Assembly (NCBI GenBank): GCA_937894725.1
Contig: CALAYL010000052.1
Location: 1 to 31,100, forward strand
Length of the DNA: 31,100 nucleotides
From: an uncultured Bacteroidota bacterium
Lineage (GTDB): Bacteria; Bacteroidota; Bacteroidia; Chitinophagales; LD1
Direction of reading: 5' to 3'
This document shows positions 23,066-31,078 of this stretch, piece by piece (position 1 is the stretch's first letter; each line of letters starts with the position of its first letter). Below the pieces are notes generated by a model. That model worked only from the letters and a program-made list of their open reading frames with translations. It had not been told where the DNA came from and did not search any database. The position numbers and the translations under genes are program-made.

Positions 23066-24784
23066 TTAAGTGTTGTTTTCTCTTTGCCTTCTTATGCTCA
23101 ATAGCTCTGCGGGAGTGAGCGCTCGTTCCCAATTATCGGGATAGTGTTTTAAATCTTTACTAGCTCTTACTTTTGAGGCATCGATTTTCCCATCCAAATA
23201 ATCACAATACAACCTAAATGCTTGGGGATTTTCCTTTTGCATGACGATTAAAGCGGCATTGCTACCAGCCTTGACGGCAATAGGCACTCCACCACCTAGC
23301 TCTGCCCAATGTCCACTTAAATATAGATTTTCAAATGCTGTTTTGTAATGCGCTATTTTAGCCTGATAGTTGACCTTGCCCGGGCGTGCACCCATCATTG
23401 TACCATTCTTATTTCCTGTATAGCGATAGTGAGTAATGGGTGTGGCAACTTCATAAAACAAAACATGGTCACGAAGTGCAACCTTCATCTTCTCTCCTAC
23501 TCTCTGGAGCAACATCTCTGCTATTTTTTCTTTGCATTTTTGATAAGCTTCTCCTCGGATATATTCCCCGTTTTCATCTCTCGTAGCTCCCCAATAATTG
23601 TGGTGATGTATTTCTGCGGGCATAAAAATAGTGATACTCCCTTTGCCTTCTGGAGCCATCGCTGGATCACGATGCGATGGGGCGAGTACTATGATTTCTG
23701 TTTTTTCGGGGTCGCCACCCATATGCTCATCTCTGGCGATATCTTGTCTAGAAATAAAAACCATTTCTTCATTAAAGCCCAACTCAGCTGCGGTACAATC
23801 TAGTGCCACAGAAAGCGTAAGTGAAGAGCTATACATTTCAGCATTTTCGAGATTCTTGAGTAGCTCAGCAGGTACTTGAGCTGTTGGCAGCATCTTTTTG
23901 TACAAAAGTTCTACATCACAAGCCGCCAAAACGTATTTGCTCTTGATTTGGTACTCCTCTTCTCTATGCTTCACTCTTACACCCACCGCTTTATTTCCAT
24001 CGAGCAATACTTCTTGCACATCGGAGTGGTAGCAGACCTCATTGTCTAGCGATTCCACTACATGCCTAAGCCAATCTGCAAACGATTGACCTCCGCCTAT
24101 GGGTGGGTTTTGAAAATCGCCCACATACGCCCATGCAATAGGTATAATACACGACATCATATCACTTTCAGATGCAAATAGTGCATGCAATTTGGGGTCT
24201 TTGAAATAGCGATTCAACCCTTTCCTCACGCCATTATCGCCTGTATAGGGTAGATGTTTAAAAAAAGGCATGATGTATTTAAACACCTTCCAGCCGTTTT
24301 TTACTTTTTCTGAAAAAGTCATGGTATCTGTAGTACGAATTACATGACCACTTCTAAGAATACCATCACCTATTTTTTTTGTCATGTTGAAAAAACGCTC
24401 CAAACCCTTTCGTTCATGCGGAAATTTTGCTTGCAATAGCGCTTTAAATTCATCAGGATTATTTGTCATGAGGTAGTCAAAGTCATCGCCAATAAAGCGT
24501 TTTACTCTCCTTTGCGCAGTCGCTTTTGGATAGTCGGTACCCAATGATTCAAATATCGTATGGGTCATACCTCCTGGCAAACATTGATTGAGCCAATGGA
24601 TGGCCGTATCAAATTGAAACCGGTTGCGTTGAAACCCCATTAAGTAGCCTCCGGGAATGGCTTGTTTTTCGAGTACACATACCGAAAGCCCCGCTCTACT
24701 GAGTATAGATGCGGCTACTAGTCCGCCTATACCCGCACCTATCACGACTACATCATACGCTTTATTTGAAGGAAGTTTGCTCAC
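23066..24784 (-). CDS. FAD-dependent oxidoreductase of the CrtI/CrtISO/RetSat superfamily
   Basis: This protein is 572 residues from a GTG start at 24784 (586 from a TTG at 24826). The N-terminal YDVVVIGAGIGGLVAASILSR contains the FAD-binding GxGxxG. It is followed by VLEKQAIPGGYLMGF and the distal motif LYLSGHWAELGGGVPIAVKAGS (given in part), matching phytoene-desaturase-like and carotene-isomerase/retinol-saturase enzymes. There is no in-frame ATG near the start. I favour the GTG because family members begin a few residues before YDVVVIG and because a promoter-like TATTTTCG (24809-24802) lies between the two options. The substrate, a carotenoid or other polyene or lipid, is unknown; no carotenoid genes are nearby. 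Confidence 0.85.
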   Translation of the reverse strand: MSKLPSNKAYDVVVIGAGIGGLVAASILSRAGLSVCVLEKQAIPGGYLMGFQRNRFQFDTAIHWLNQCLPGGMTHTIFESLGTDYPKATAQRRVKRFIGDDFDYLMTNNPDEFKALLQAKFPHERKGLERFFNMTKKIGDGILRSGHVIRTTDTMTFSEKVKNGWKVFKYIMPFFKHLPYTGDNGVRKGLNRYFKDPKLHALFASESDMMSCIIPIAWAYVGDFQNPPIGGGQSFADWLRHVVESLDNEVCYHSDVQEVLLDGNKAVGVRVKHREEEYQIKSKYVLAACDVELLYKKMLPTAQVPAELLKNLENAEMYSSSLTLSVALDCTAAELGFNEEMVFISRQDIARDEHMGGDPEKTEIIVLAPSHRDPAMAPEGKGSITIFMPAEIHHHNYWGATRDENGEYIRGEAYQKCKEKIAEMLLQRVGEKMKVALRDHVLFYEVATPITHYRYTGNKNGTMMGARPGKVNYQAKIAHYKTAFENLYLSGHWAELGGGVPIAVKAGSNAALIVMQKENPQAFRLYCDYLDGKIDASKVRASKDLKHYPDNWERALTPAELLSIRRQRENNT

Positions 24785-24801
24785 ATGCTGTTTTTGTGTG
24801 G

Positions 24802-24809
24802 CGAAAATA
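24802..24809 (-). promoter_or_regulatory. Candidate -7 element TATTTTCG of the FAD oxidoreductase gene
   Basis: TATTTTCG on the minus strand is identical to the element proposed before the BatA-type gene. It lies 17 bases before the GTG at 24784 and inside the longer TTG-started frame, so if real it decides the start. A TTG occurs upstream but with a spacing of only about 14. Confidence 0.3.
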
Positions 24810-24844
24810 GATTTATTTTTTTTCAAGAATATAGTAAAAACAAA

Positions 24845-24872
24845 AGTTTAGCTATCCACCGATAGCTAAACT
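24845..24872 (-). terminator. Intrinsic terminator of the metalloprotease gene
   Basis: AGTTTAGCTATC (24845-24856) and GATAGCTAAACT (24861-24872) form a perfect 12-bp stem with loop CACC. On the minus strand it is followed by TTTGTTTTT. It lies 20 bases past the end of the metalloprotease gene and upstream of the FAD oxidoreductase gene, separating the two transcripts. Confidence 0.85.
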
Positions 24873-24891
24873 AATTTATGCATTACGTTAT

Positions 24892-26715
24892 CTATTTTAC
24901 AAGCAATCGTTTGGTCATCTTATCGGTCGCAGTTTTTATTTCTATCACATAGATTCCTTGACTCAAGAGTGGGGTATCAAATGTCAATAAATTTTGTCCA
25001 TAGTTCAATAAAGTCGTTTGAGCAATAATCTTTTTACCTTGCATATCTACGATACTGATTGATGCTTCTTGCGATGCATTAGCAATTAATGCAATATTGA
25101 ATTTATCATTTTTATCTATCGGGTTGGGATACACTTCGGCTACTATAGCTCCTTTCTCAATGTGGTCAACAGCAGTTGGATAATAGGTAAACAAAGTTTC
25201 GCAACCTCTGGCATCCGTTACTTTTACCCAATAACTAGCTACGCCACCAAGTGAAACACTAGAAGTGCTGCCATCTGACCAAAGATAAGTGTAAGGCCCT
25301 TCTCCTGCATAGACATTGATATTTACTTTGCCATTCTGAACATAAAAAGTGGACTCCATCAATATTCCCGATTTAAGCGACACACTCGTTGTCGCTATCT
25401 CTCCATTAGAGCCCACTACAGTTACTGCATACATACCCACAGCAAGCCCGTAAATACTATCATTGCTATTTCCATTGCTCCATTGAATATTATAAGGTGC
25501 ACCTACTCCATTAGGGGTTATTTTTATATTCCCATCATTCATGCCCAAACATGGATTTTTTACAACTGCATCTATCTTGATACTAGCTGTTTTGAAAGGT
25601 CGCGTAGCAGTAAACACATTACAATTGGATAGGTAGCTAAATGCTTGCACACGATACAGATAAGCCCTATTAATCAAAAGATTTTTAATGGTTACAAATG
25701 TATCTGCAACTACGGTATCAGCATAGATCACATTTGGGTTTGGACTTGGTATTTGAAATAAATAATATTGCGCACCAGGCACTGAGTTCCATATAAAGGT
25801 GGCACTTGAAGCAGATATCGTAGTATCGTCTGCTAATGGCGACACCAAACTAGTGCTATCAAACTGAACGAAACCTGTAAATCCATTGTTGACAAGATTT
25901 GAACGTTGATTTTTGAGTGTGTTGTACATATAGGTTTGCTGGGCTGGGCTAAATCTATTTTGACAGCCATCATTAGAGTATGACATGTAAAGCGTACCAT
26001 CTAAAACCGTTTTGTAAAGTGCTCCTTTAGGGTCAGTTTGATTGCCAGTATATGGACAAGACCATCTATAGTCTAGAAAATCTGCTGGTGTATCACAAAA
26101 CCTATCTCCAGCCGAAGCACAATTCGTTCCATCAACATATTCTGTTCCACCATAGGTCTCGAATGTATGCGGCAACCCACAGTAATGCCCCATTTCATGA
26201 ATCAATGTTGTGCTTCCTGTACCATAACATCCTTTTTTAATAAAAATCCCCCCTCCATTAGGTCCACTTCCTGGAAAATAGGCATAACCACACACTCCTC
26301 GAGGATCATCGTTTATATAAATATTGCAAACATTAGGAATGTTTAATGTACGCATAATAGCATCGCCCGTACTTGAATTCGCAAACACATAGTAGCTCTG
26401 ATCAAATATTGAGTCAATCCCTACAATATAAAATTGGATATCAGCAGATGCGTACGCTTGATTTAGTTCACAATGAGACTGCAATACTTCTGCTAGGCGC
26501 ATAGTACCTGTTCGATTTGCAGCACCTATGAGATGATAGAATACTGGTATATAAATAGTCGATGCTCTTGATGAACTTGGCTGAAAGCTACTGTTTGGTA
26601 GGGACTTGTAAAATTGTTCATATTGATGGTCATGCTCCATCCCGCACCAAGTTTGCGCCTGTATAGATGACATAGCAATAAAGAGTAGAACAAAGTAGCT
26701 AGCGAATTTTTTCAT
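24892..26715 (-). CDS. Secreted M43 (pappalysin/cytophagalysin-type) metalloprotease with T9SS type A sorting domain
   Basis: This 607-residue protein has a signal peptide (MKKFASYFVLLFIAMSSIQA). The metzincin zinc site is HEMGHYCGLPH (173-183; ligands H173, H177, H183; catalytic E174). The Met-turn is in LYMSYSNDG (M244). Cysteines around CDTPADF, WSCPY and NDGC fit the M43 disulfide pattern. A fibronectin-III-like module follows (about 285-375), then SprB-like repeats (NPCLGMNDGNIKITPNGVG, then IQWSNGNSNDSIYGL, and a second TYLWSDGSTSS) and a C-terminal type A sorting domain (VYPNPIDKNDKFNI to MTKRLLVK). It is likely exported by T9SS and anchored or released. Its substrate is unknown. Confidence 0.92.
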   Translation of the reverse strand: MKKFASYFVLLFIAMSSIQAQTWCGMEHDHQYEQFYKSLPNSSFQPSSSRASTIYIPVFYHLIGAANRTGTMRLAEVLQSHCELNQAYASADIQFYIVGIDSIFDQSYYVFANSSTGDAIMRTLNIPNVCNIYINDDPRGVCGYAYFPGSGPNGGGIFIKKGCYGTGSTTLIHEMGHYCGLPHTFETYGGTEYVDGTNCASAGDRFCDTPADFLDYRWSCPYTGNQTDPKGALYKTVLDGTLYMSYSNDGCQNRFSPAQQTYMYNTLKNQRSNLVNNGFTGFVQFDSTSLVSPLADDTTISASSATFIWNSVPGAQYYLFQIPSPNPNVIYADTVVADTFVTIKNLLINRAYLYRVQAFSYLSNCNVFTATRPFKTASIKIDAVVKNPCLGMNDGNIKITPNGVGAPYNIQWSNGNSNDSIYGLAVGMYAVTVVGSNGEIATTSVSLKSGILMESTFYVQNGKVNINVYAGEGPYTYLWSDGSTSSVSLGGVASYWVKVTDARGCETLFTYYPTAVDHIEKGAIVAEVYPNPIDKNDKFNIALIANASQEASISIVDMQGKKIIAQTTLLNYGQNLLTFDTPLLSQGIYVIEIKTATDKMTKRLLVK

Positions 26716-26746
26716 TTTTTAAATTAGTAAGTTGATAAATTGATAA

Positions 26747-26754
26747 CAAAAATA
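26747..26754 (-). promoter_or_regulatory. -7 element TATTTTTG of the metalloprotease gene
   Basis: The minus strand reads TATTTTTG, identical to the exbB -7 element and about 31 bases before the ATG at 26715. No clear TTTG -33 is present at the expected distance. Confidence 0.45.
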
Positions 26755-26788
26755 ATCTTAAACAGTTTTTAGTATTTCGCTATTTGAT

Positions 26789-26796
26789 TAGGTTTG
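26789..26796 (+). promoter_or_regulatory. Candidate -7 element TAGGTTTG of mdh
   Basis: TAGGTTTG is an exact TAnnTTTG match 53 bases before the mdh ATG. The divergent protease promoter is 35 bases away. No obvious -33 element is seen. Confidence 0.4.
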
Positions 26797-26849
26797 CTTA
26801 GTCAAATTAAACACATTTTTTACAAAACTATTTAAACTTTAACACTAAA

Positions 26850-27785
26850 ATGAAAATAACAGTAGTAGGCGCAGGAGCAGTAGGAGCTACATGCGCTGAC
26901 AACATTGCCCGCAGAGAATTAGCCTCTGAACTTGTATTGCTAGACATTAAAGAGGGTTTTGCCGAAGGCAAGGCTATGGACATTAATCAGACGGCTTCAT
27001 TGTGCGGTTTTGATACCAATGTGATTGGCTCTACAAGCGACTTTACTAAAACTGCGGGCTCTGACGTAGTCGTAATCACATCAGGCATACCACGTAAGCC
27101 AGGCATGACCCGCGAAGAACTTATAGGTACCAACGCATCTATCGTAAAGAGCGTGGTTGAAAATATTTTAAAACATTCACCAGAGGCTATTTTCGTGATC
27201 ATCTCTAACCCAATGGACACCATGACTTACCTCGCACTCAAATCAAGTGGTTTATCTAAAAACAGAGTGATAGGGATGGGCGGTATATTGGATAGTGCCC
27301 GTTTCAAATACAACCTCAAGCAAGCTATCGGATGCTCATCAAACGATCTACAAGCTGTAGTGATAGGCGGACATGGAGATACCACCATGATACCACTTAC
27401 ACGTCAAGCATCACTTAATGGATTGCCTGTGAGCGAGTACCTTTCTGCTGACCAACTAAAACAAGTAGCCGCAGATACCATGGTAGGAGGTGCTACACTT
27501 ACTAAATTATTAGGTACATCTGCATGGTATGCACCAGGTGCAGCAGGGGCTGAATTAGTAGAAAGCATAGTTCGTGACGAGAAAAAGGTATTCCCGTGTT
27601 GCGTAGCGCTCGATGGAGAATATGGACAAAAAGACATTTGCTTAGGTGTACCTGTAGTGATAGGTCGCAATGGAGTTGAAAAAATAGTGGACTACAAACT
27701 AACTACAGAAGAACAAGAACTCTTCAACAAAAGTGCCGAAGCTGTACGAAACATGAACGAAGTACTTAGTACACTTTCTCTATAA
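26850..27785 (+). CDS. mdh: Malate dehydrogenase (LDH-like type)
   Basis: This 311-residue NAD-dependent enzyme of the TCA cycle interconverts malate and oxaloacetate in the cytoplasm. The Rossmann motif is VVGAGAVGATCAD, with D32 (LLDIKEG) accepting the NAD ribose. The mobile loop is PRKPGMTREEL with R82 and R88; the arginine at 82 marks malate rather than lactate specificity. D148 and R151 (ILDSARFKY) and catalytic H175 in GGHGDTTMIP are present. Length is typical. It stands alone, with its own terminator downstream. Confidence 0.96.
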   Translation: MKITVVGAGAVGATCADNIARRELASELVLLDIKEGFAEGKAMDINQTASLCGFDTNVIGSTSDFTKTAGSDVVVITSGIPRKPGMTREELIGTNASIVKSVVENILKHSPEAIFVIISNPMDTMTYLALKSSGLSKNRVIGMGGILDSARFKYNLKQAIGCSSNDLQAVVIGGHGDTTMIPLTRQASLNGLPVSEYLSADQLKQVAADTMVGGATLTKLLGTSAWYAPGAAGAELVESIVRDEKKVFPCCVALDGEYGQKDICLGVPVVIGRNGVEKIVDYKLTTEEQELFNKSAEAVRNMNEVLSTLSL

Positions 27786-27807
27786 TCTCTTTTAAAACTC
27801 AGATTTC

Positions 27808-27836
27808 AAAAGCCTCCAAACTTGGAGGCTTTTTTT
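27808..27836 (+). terminator. Intrinsic terminator of mdh
   Basis: AGCCTCCAA (27811-27819) and TTGGAGGCT (27822-27830) form a 9-bp GC-containing stem with a two-base gap. A-residues extend the stem on the left and seven T residues follow on the right. It is a classical rho-independent terminator 23 bases after the stop. Confidence 0.9.
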
Positions 27837-27868
27837 ATGTATAAAGCCAACAATTGAATAAAATGAGT

Positions 27869-27926
27869 TTTTCCACACATTATCCACACTTCATCCACAT
27901 ACACTTGCACATTTTTTTGTTTAAAA
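27869..27926 (+). other. oriC: Candidate chromosomal replication origin: phased DnaA boxes plus AT-rich stretch
   Basis: Three same-strand 9-mers start exactly 11 bases apart: TTTTCCACA (27869), TTATCCACA (27880, the perfect consensus DnaA box) and TCATCCACA (27891). Each imperfect one has a single mismatch. A weaker TTGCACA follows at 27905-27911, then an AT-rich run (ATTTTTTTGTTTAAAA, 27911-27926) that could act as an unwinding element. The cluster lies in a 190-base gene-free gap between mdh and the UPF0173 gene, about 0.75 kb before parA-parB, genes usually close to oriC. The four genes to its right all point away from it. dnaA itself is not in the window. Confidence 0.6.
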
Positions 27927-27962
27927 GTTGAGAATTGACCCAAATGCCTACTCAAGATTGGT

Positions 27963-27970
27963 TAAATTTG
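27963..27970 (+). promoter_or_regulatory. Candidate -7 element TAAATTTG before the UPF0173 gene
   Basis: TAAATTTG fits TAnnTTTG and ends five bases before the ATG at 27976, which would give an almost leaderless transcript. A TTG at 27935-27937 is 25 bases upstream, longer than ideal. Confidence 0.25.
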
Positions 27971-27975
27971 TAGCT

Positions 27976-28662
27976 ATGAAATTCACATACTACGGTCATT
28001 CTTGCTTTTCGCTCACAATAAGTGGCAAAAACCTACTTTTTGACCCTTTTATAACACAAAACGAAGCGGCTAAGGCTATTGATATCAATAGCATTGAGGC
28101 AGATTACATCTTGCTTTCGCACGCACATTTTGACCATATAGACGATGCGCTAGCGATAGCTAAGCGCACGGGAGCCAAGGTGATTGCCAACTGGGAAATA
28201 ATCGATTGGGCTACAAAAAATGGCATCACCAACAGTTTGCCTATGAATACAGGTGGGCAGTTTGCATTTGATTTTGGCACCGTACGCTGCACTATAGCAC
28301 AGCATTCCTCTTCGTTTCCAGATGGCGCATATGGAGGCAACCCTATTGGATTTTTGATTACCAACCACGAAGGCCAATCTGTCTATTACGCTGGCGATAC
28401 CGCCCTTACCATAGATATGCAGTTGATACCCCATTTCACACCACACCTCAAAGCGGCTATTTTGCCGATAGGCGACAACTTTACGATGGGCTATGTAGAT
28501 GCAGCCATCGCGGCTTCATTTTGCAAAACCAATCAGGTAATAGCCGTGCATTTCGATACCTTTGGCTATATTAAAGTCGATCACCAAAAAGTAAAAGCAC
28601 ATTTTAAAGACAAGCATATTGCAATCACACTACCCGAAATAGGGCAATCTTTTGATATATAA
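27976..28662 (+). CDS. UPF0173 metal-dependent hydrolase (metallo-beta-lactamase fold)
   Basis: This protein is 228 residues from the ATG at 27976. The start MKFTYYGHSCFSL is the classical UPF0173 N-terminus; a TTG 16 codons upstream adds non-conserved residues. The metal-binding motif is SHAHFDHIDD (H49, H51, D53, H54). Further ligands are likely in AQHSSSFPDG, YYAGDTALT (D) and VIAVHFDTFGY (H). The length equals that of the YtkL/UPF0173 group. The physiological substrate is not established. It ends three bases before parA and is probably co-transcribed with parA-parB-DUF5683. Confidence 0.92.
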   Translation: MKFTYYGHSCFSLTISGKNLLFDPFITQNEAAKAIDINSIEADYILLSHAHFDHIDDALAIAKRTGAKVIANWEIIDWATKNGITNSLPMNTGGQFAFDFGTVRCTIAQHSSSFPDGAYGGNPIGFLITNHEGQSVYYAGDTALTIDMQLIPHFTPHLKAAILPIGDNFTMGYVDAAIAASFCKTNQVIAVHFDTFGYIKVDHQKVKAHFKDKHIAITLPEIGQSFDI

Positions 28663-28665
28663 CAC

Positions 28666-29487
28666 ATGGGAAAAGTAATCACACTCGCCAACCAAAAAGG
28701 AGGCGTAGGCAAAACCACCACTGCTATCAATTTAGCAGCCAGCTTGGGGGTTTTAGAATACAAAACACTCCTTATAGATGCGGATCCACAGGCGAATGCA
28801 ACATCTGGAGTAGGTTTTGAAATTAAAAACATCAAGGTTAGTCTCTATGAATGTTTGATTGGCGAGGTAAAAGCCAAAGACATCATACTCGAAACGGCCA
28901 CGCCAAACCTCTATCTCCTCCCCTCTCACCTCGACCTCGTAGGGGCTGAAATAGAGCTTATCAATCAGCCTAATAGAGAGCAAATCATGAAAGATATCAT
29001 AGCCGAAATCAAAGACGACTATGATTTTATTTTGATAGATTGTTCGCCATCATTGGGCTTGACTACCGTAAACGCACTCACGGCCTCAGACTCCGTGTTG
29101 ATACCTGTACAGTGCGAATATTTTGCACTAGAGGGCTTAGGCAAATTGCTCAATACAATTAAAATCGTACAATCTCGTTTAAATCCAGATTTAGAAATTG
29201 AAGGTATTTTGCTCACTATGTACGACCCAAGACTCCGTTTGTCCAATCAAGTAGTAGATGAAATCAACAAACATTTTGAGAATATCGTGTTCGAAAATGT
29301 GATACATCGTAATACTCGACTAGGCGAAGCGCCTAGTTTTGGAAAACCGGCTATTATGTACGATGCTGAAAGTAAAGGAGCGCAAAACTATATGGCTGTA
29401 GCGAGAGAACTATTGCAGCGCAATGGGTTAACTACATTAACGGATGAAGAAAAAGAATTTAAATTAGAAGAAGATGCTGGAGAATAA
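28666..29487 (+). CDS. parA: Chromosome-partitioning ATPase ParA (Soj)
   Basis: This 273-residue ParA/MinD-type ATPase has the deviant Walker A KGGVGKTT (11-18, with signature lysine 11), DADPQANAT (Walker A' region) and LIDCSPSLG (Walker B). Its length matches chromosomal Soj-type ParA without an N-terminal DNA-binding extension. It works with ParB to segregate newly replicated origins. The last 14 bases overlap parB, indicating coupled translation. Its closeness to the DnaA-box cluster supports an origin-proximal location. Confidence 0.96.
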   Translation: MGKVITLANQKGGVGKTTTAINLAASLGVLEYKTLLIDADPQANATSGVGFEIKNIKVSLYECLIGEVKAKDIILETATPNLYLLPSHLDLVGAEIELINQPNREQIMKDIIAEIKDDYDFILIDCSPSLGLTTVNALTASDSVLIPVQCEYFALEGLGKLLNTIKIVQSRLNPDLEIEGILLTMYDPRLRLSNQVVDEINKHFENIVFENVIHRNTRLGEAPSFGKPAIMYDAESKGAQNYMAVARELLQRNGLTTLTDEEKEFKLEEDAGE

Positions 29488-30376
29488 AAAGAAAAACGTA
29501 TTGGGTAGAGGGCTAGGCGCACTCCTCAGCGAAGACAAAGGTAGTCAAAACGAGGTAAGCACTAAATCCATTGCCAACCATGCAGGGGTAGTGATTTATT
29601 TGCCATTAGATCAGATTGAGGTAAATCCCTTTCAACCTAGAACTACATTTGAAGAAGAAAGTCTGCAAGATCTTGCAGACTCAATAGGCATACATGGAGT
29701 GATACAGCCTATCACTGTGCGCAAAATCGAGAATAATAAATACCAACTCATCGCTGGAGAGCGAAGATTGCGTGCCTCTAAATTGGCAGGTAAAAAAGAA
29801 ATACCCGCTTACGTAAGAGCGGCATCAGACCAAGAATCTATAGAGATAGCCCTGATCGAAAACATACAACGCGAAGATCTCAATCCCCTCGAAATTGCTA
29901 TCAACTACAAGCGATTGATGGATGAGTGTGAATTGACACAAGAAAAACTATCCGAAAGATTAGGTAAAAATAGAAGTTCGGTGACTAACTTTTTGCGCCT
30001 GCTCAAGCTCCCTCCCGATATGCAAGCTGCCCTTCGCGACAATCGAATCACCATGGGACACGCCAAAGCATTGCTCGGTGTAGAGCATTTGCAGACCTTA
30101 TTGAGTTTGTTTAAAGAAGTGGTCGAAAAAAGCCTTTCCGTTCGCCAAACCGAAGAGTTGGTAAAAAGCGTAAGTGCAAAACCAAAGAAAATTCAAGCTG
30201 CGGCTAAGGTTTCATCTACCGATGTTTTTCTCCGAAAAATGCAAGATCAAATCGGCTCTTCTTTAGGCACTAAGGTCAATATCATTCGTACTAAAGAAGG
30301 CAAAGGCGAAATCGCCATTAAGTTTTATAGCGATGATGATCTAGACCGCATTAGCGAATTGCTCAAATCCCTATAA
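29474..30376 (+). CDS. parB: Chromosome-partitioning protein ParB (Spo0J), parS-binding CTPase
   Basis: This 300-residue protein has, in order: the N-terminal ParA-stimulating tail (NVLGRGLGALLSED), the CTP-binding ParB/Srx domain (IEVNPFQPRTTFEEESLQDLADSI, in part, then the hallmark GERRLRASKLAGKKEIPAYVR), the helix-turn-helix (LTQEKLSERLGKNRSSVTNFLRL, in part) with the MGHAKALLGV segment, and a C-terminal dimerisation domain after a basic linker. All the canonical motifs are intact. No clear parS site is visible in this window. Confidence 0.96.
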   Translation: MLENKKKNVLGRGLGALLSEDKGSQNEVSTKSIANHAGVVIYLPLDQIEVNPFQPRTTFEEESLQDLADSIGIHGVIQPITVRKIENNKYQLIAGERRLRASKLAGKKEIPAYVRAASDQESIEIALIENIQREDLNPLEIAINYKRLMDECELTQEKLSERLGKNRSSVTNFLRLLKLPPDMQAALRDNRITMGHAKALLGVEHLQTLLSLFKEVVEKSLSVRQTEELVKSVSAKPKKIQAAAKVSSTDVFLRKMQDQIGSSLGTKVNIIRTKEGKGEIAIKFYSDDDLDRISELLKSL

Positions 30377-30385
30377 GATTTTTTC

Positions 30386-31078
30386 GTGAAACCGAAATTG
30401 CTTTTGCTTTGGACTTCATTGTGCTTTATGGCTCAGCTCAACGCGCAAGGGGTAGATGAAACCAAGCGAATCCAAGATTCTATTCGTATAGCGAGGTACG
30501 AAAATCAACTCCGATCACCCGATTCTTCTTCAGACAGCAAGTTGGTGTTTGATATAGATAGCACTTTTGTGCAGGATACCTCAAAAGGGGTCAATAAAAG
30601 TACGCAAATGGCAAAAAAACACAAACCCCGCACCGCAGTTTGGCTCTCGGCTGTACTGCCAGGTCTAGGGCAAGCCTACAACAAAAAATACTGGAAAATA
30701 CCCATAGTTTATGCAGGTTTTGGAGGACTGAGCTATGCCGTTTACTATACCGCTACCAACTATCAACAGGCTAGAAAAGCCTATCGCCTGCAAGTAGATA
30801 ATGACCCTCTAACCAAAGGGGAATACCAAGGATACTCCGACCCAGAAACATTGAAAGCCCAGCGCGATTTTCACAAACGAAACTTAACCATTTCGGCAAT
30901 TTGTATGGCCGTATGGTACAGCTTAAATCTTATAGATGCAGCAGTAGATGCACACCTCTTCGATTTCAACATGAGCGATGACCTAGCCTTACATTGGGAG
31001 CCTAATATCGTAAATCCATATCCTCTCCAACCCATGGCTATGAGCTATGGACTCAAGTTGAATTTACGATTGCGCTAA
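30386..31078 (+). CDS. DUF5683 domain membrane protein
   Basis: This 230-residue protein starts with GTG at 30386. A signal peptide (LLLLWTSLCFMAQLNA) is followed by a polar, serine- and aspartate-rich segment. The DUF5683 core follows: KPRTAVWLSAVLPGLGQAYNKKYWKIPIVYAGFGG (in part), YYTATNYQQARKAY, then FHKRNLTISAICMAVWYSLNLIDAAVDAHLF (in part), and a short strand-like end. Proteins of this family regularly follow parB in Bacteroidota, usually with dapB and lepB next, which probably lie just beyond the window. Function is unknown. It begins nine bases after parB. Confidence 0.88.
   Translation: MKPKLLLLWTSLCFMAQLNAQGVDETKRIQDSIRIARYENQLRSPDSSSDSKLVFDIDSTFVQDTSKGVNKSTQMAKKHKPRTAVWLSAVLPGLGQAYNKKYWKIPIVYAGFGGLSYAVYYTATNYQQARKAYRLQVDNDPLTKGEYQGYSDPETLKAQRDFHKRNLTISAICMAVWYSLNLIDAAVDAHLFDFNMSDDLALHWEPNIVNPYPLQPMAMSYGLKLNLRLR

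Noticed and set aside
27928..27975. TTG-initiated extension of the UPF0173 gene
   Set aside because: MKFTYYGHS is the conserved family start, and the extension overlaps a promoter-like element.
30385..30392. CGTGAAAC as a possible parS half-site near parB
   Set aside because: Only the right half matches TGTTTCACGTGAAACA; the left side is a T-run. No full parS was found by eye.
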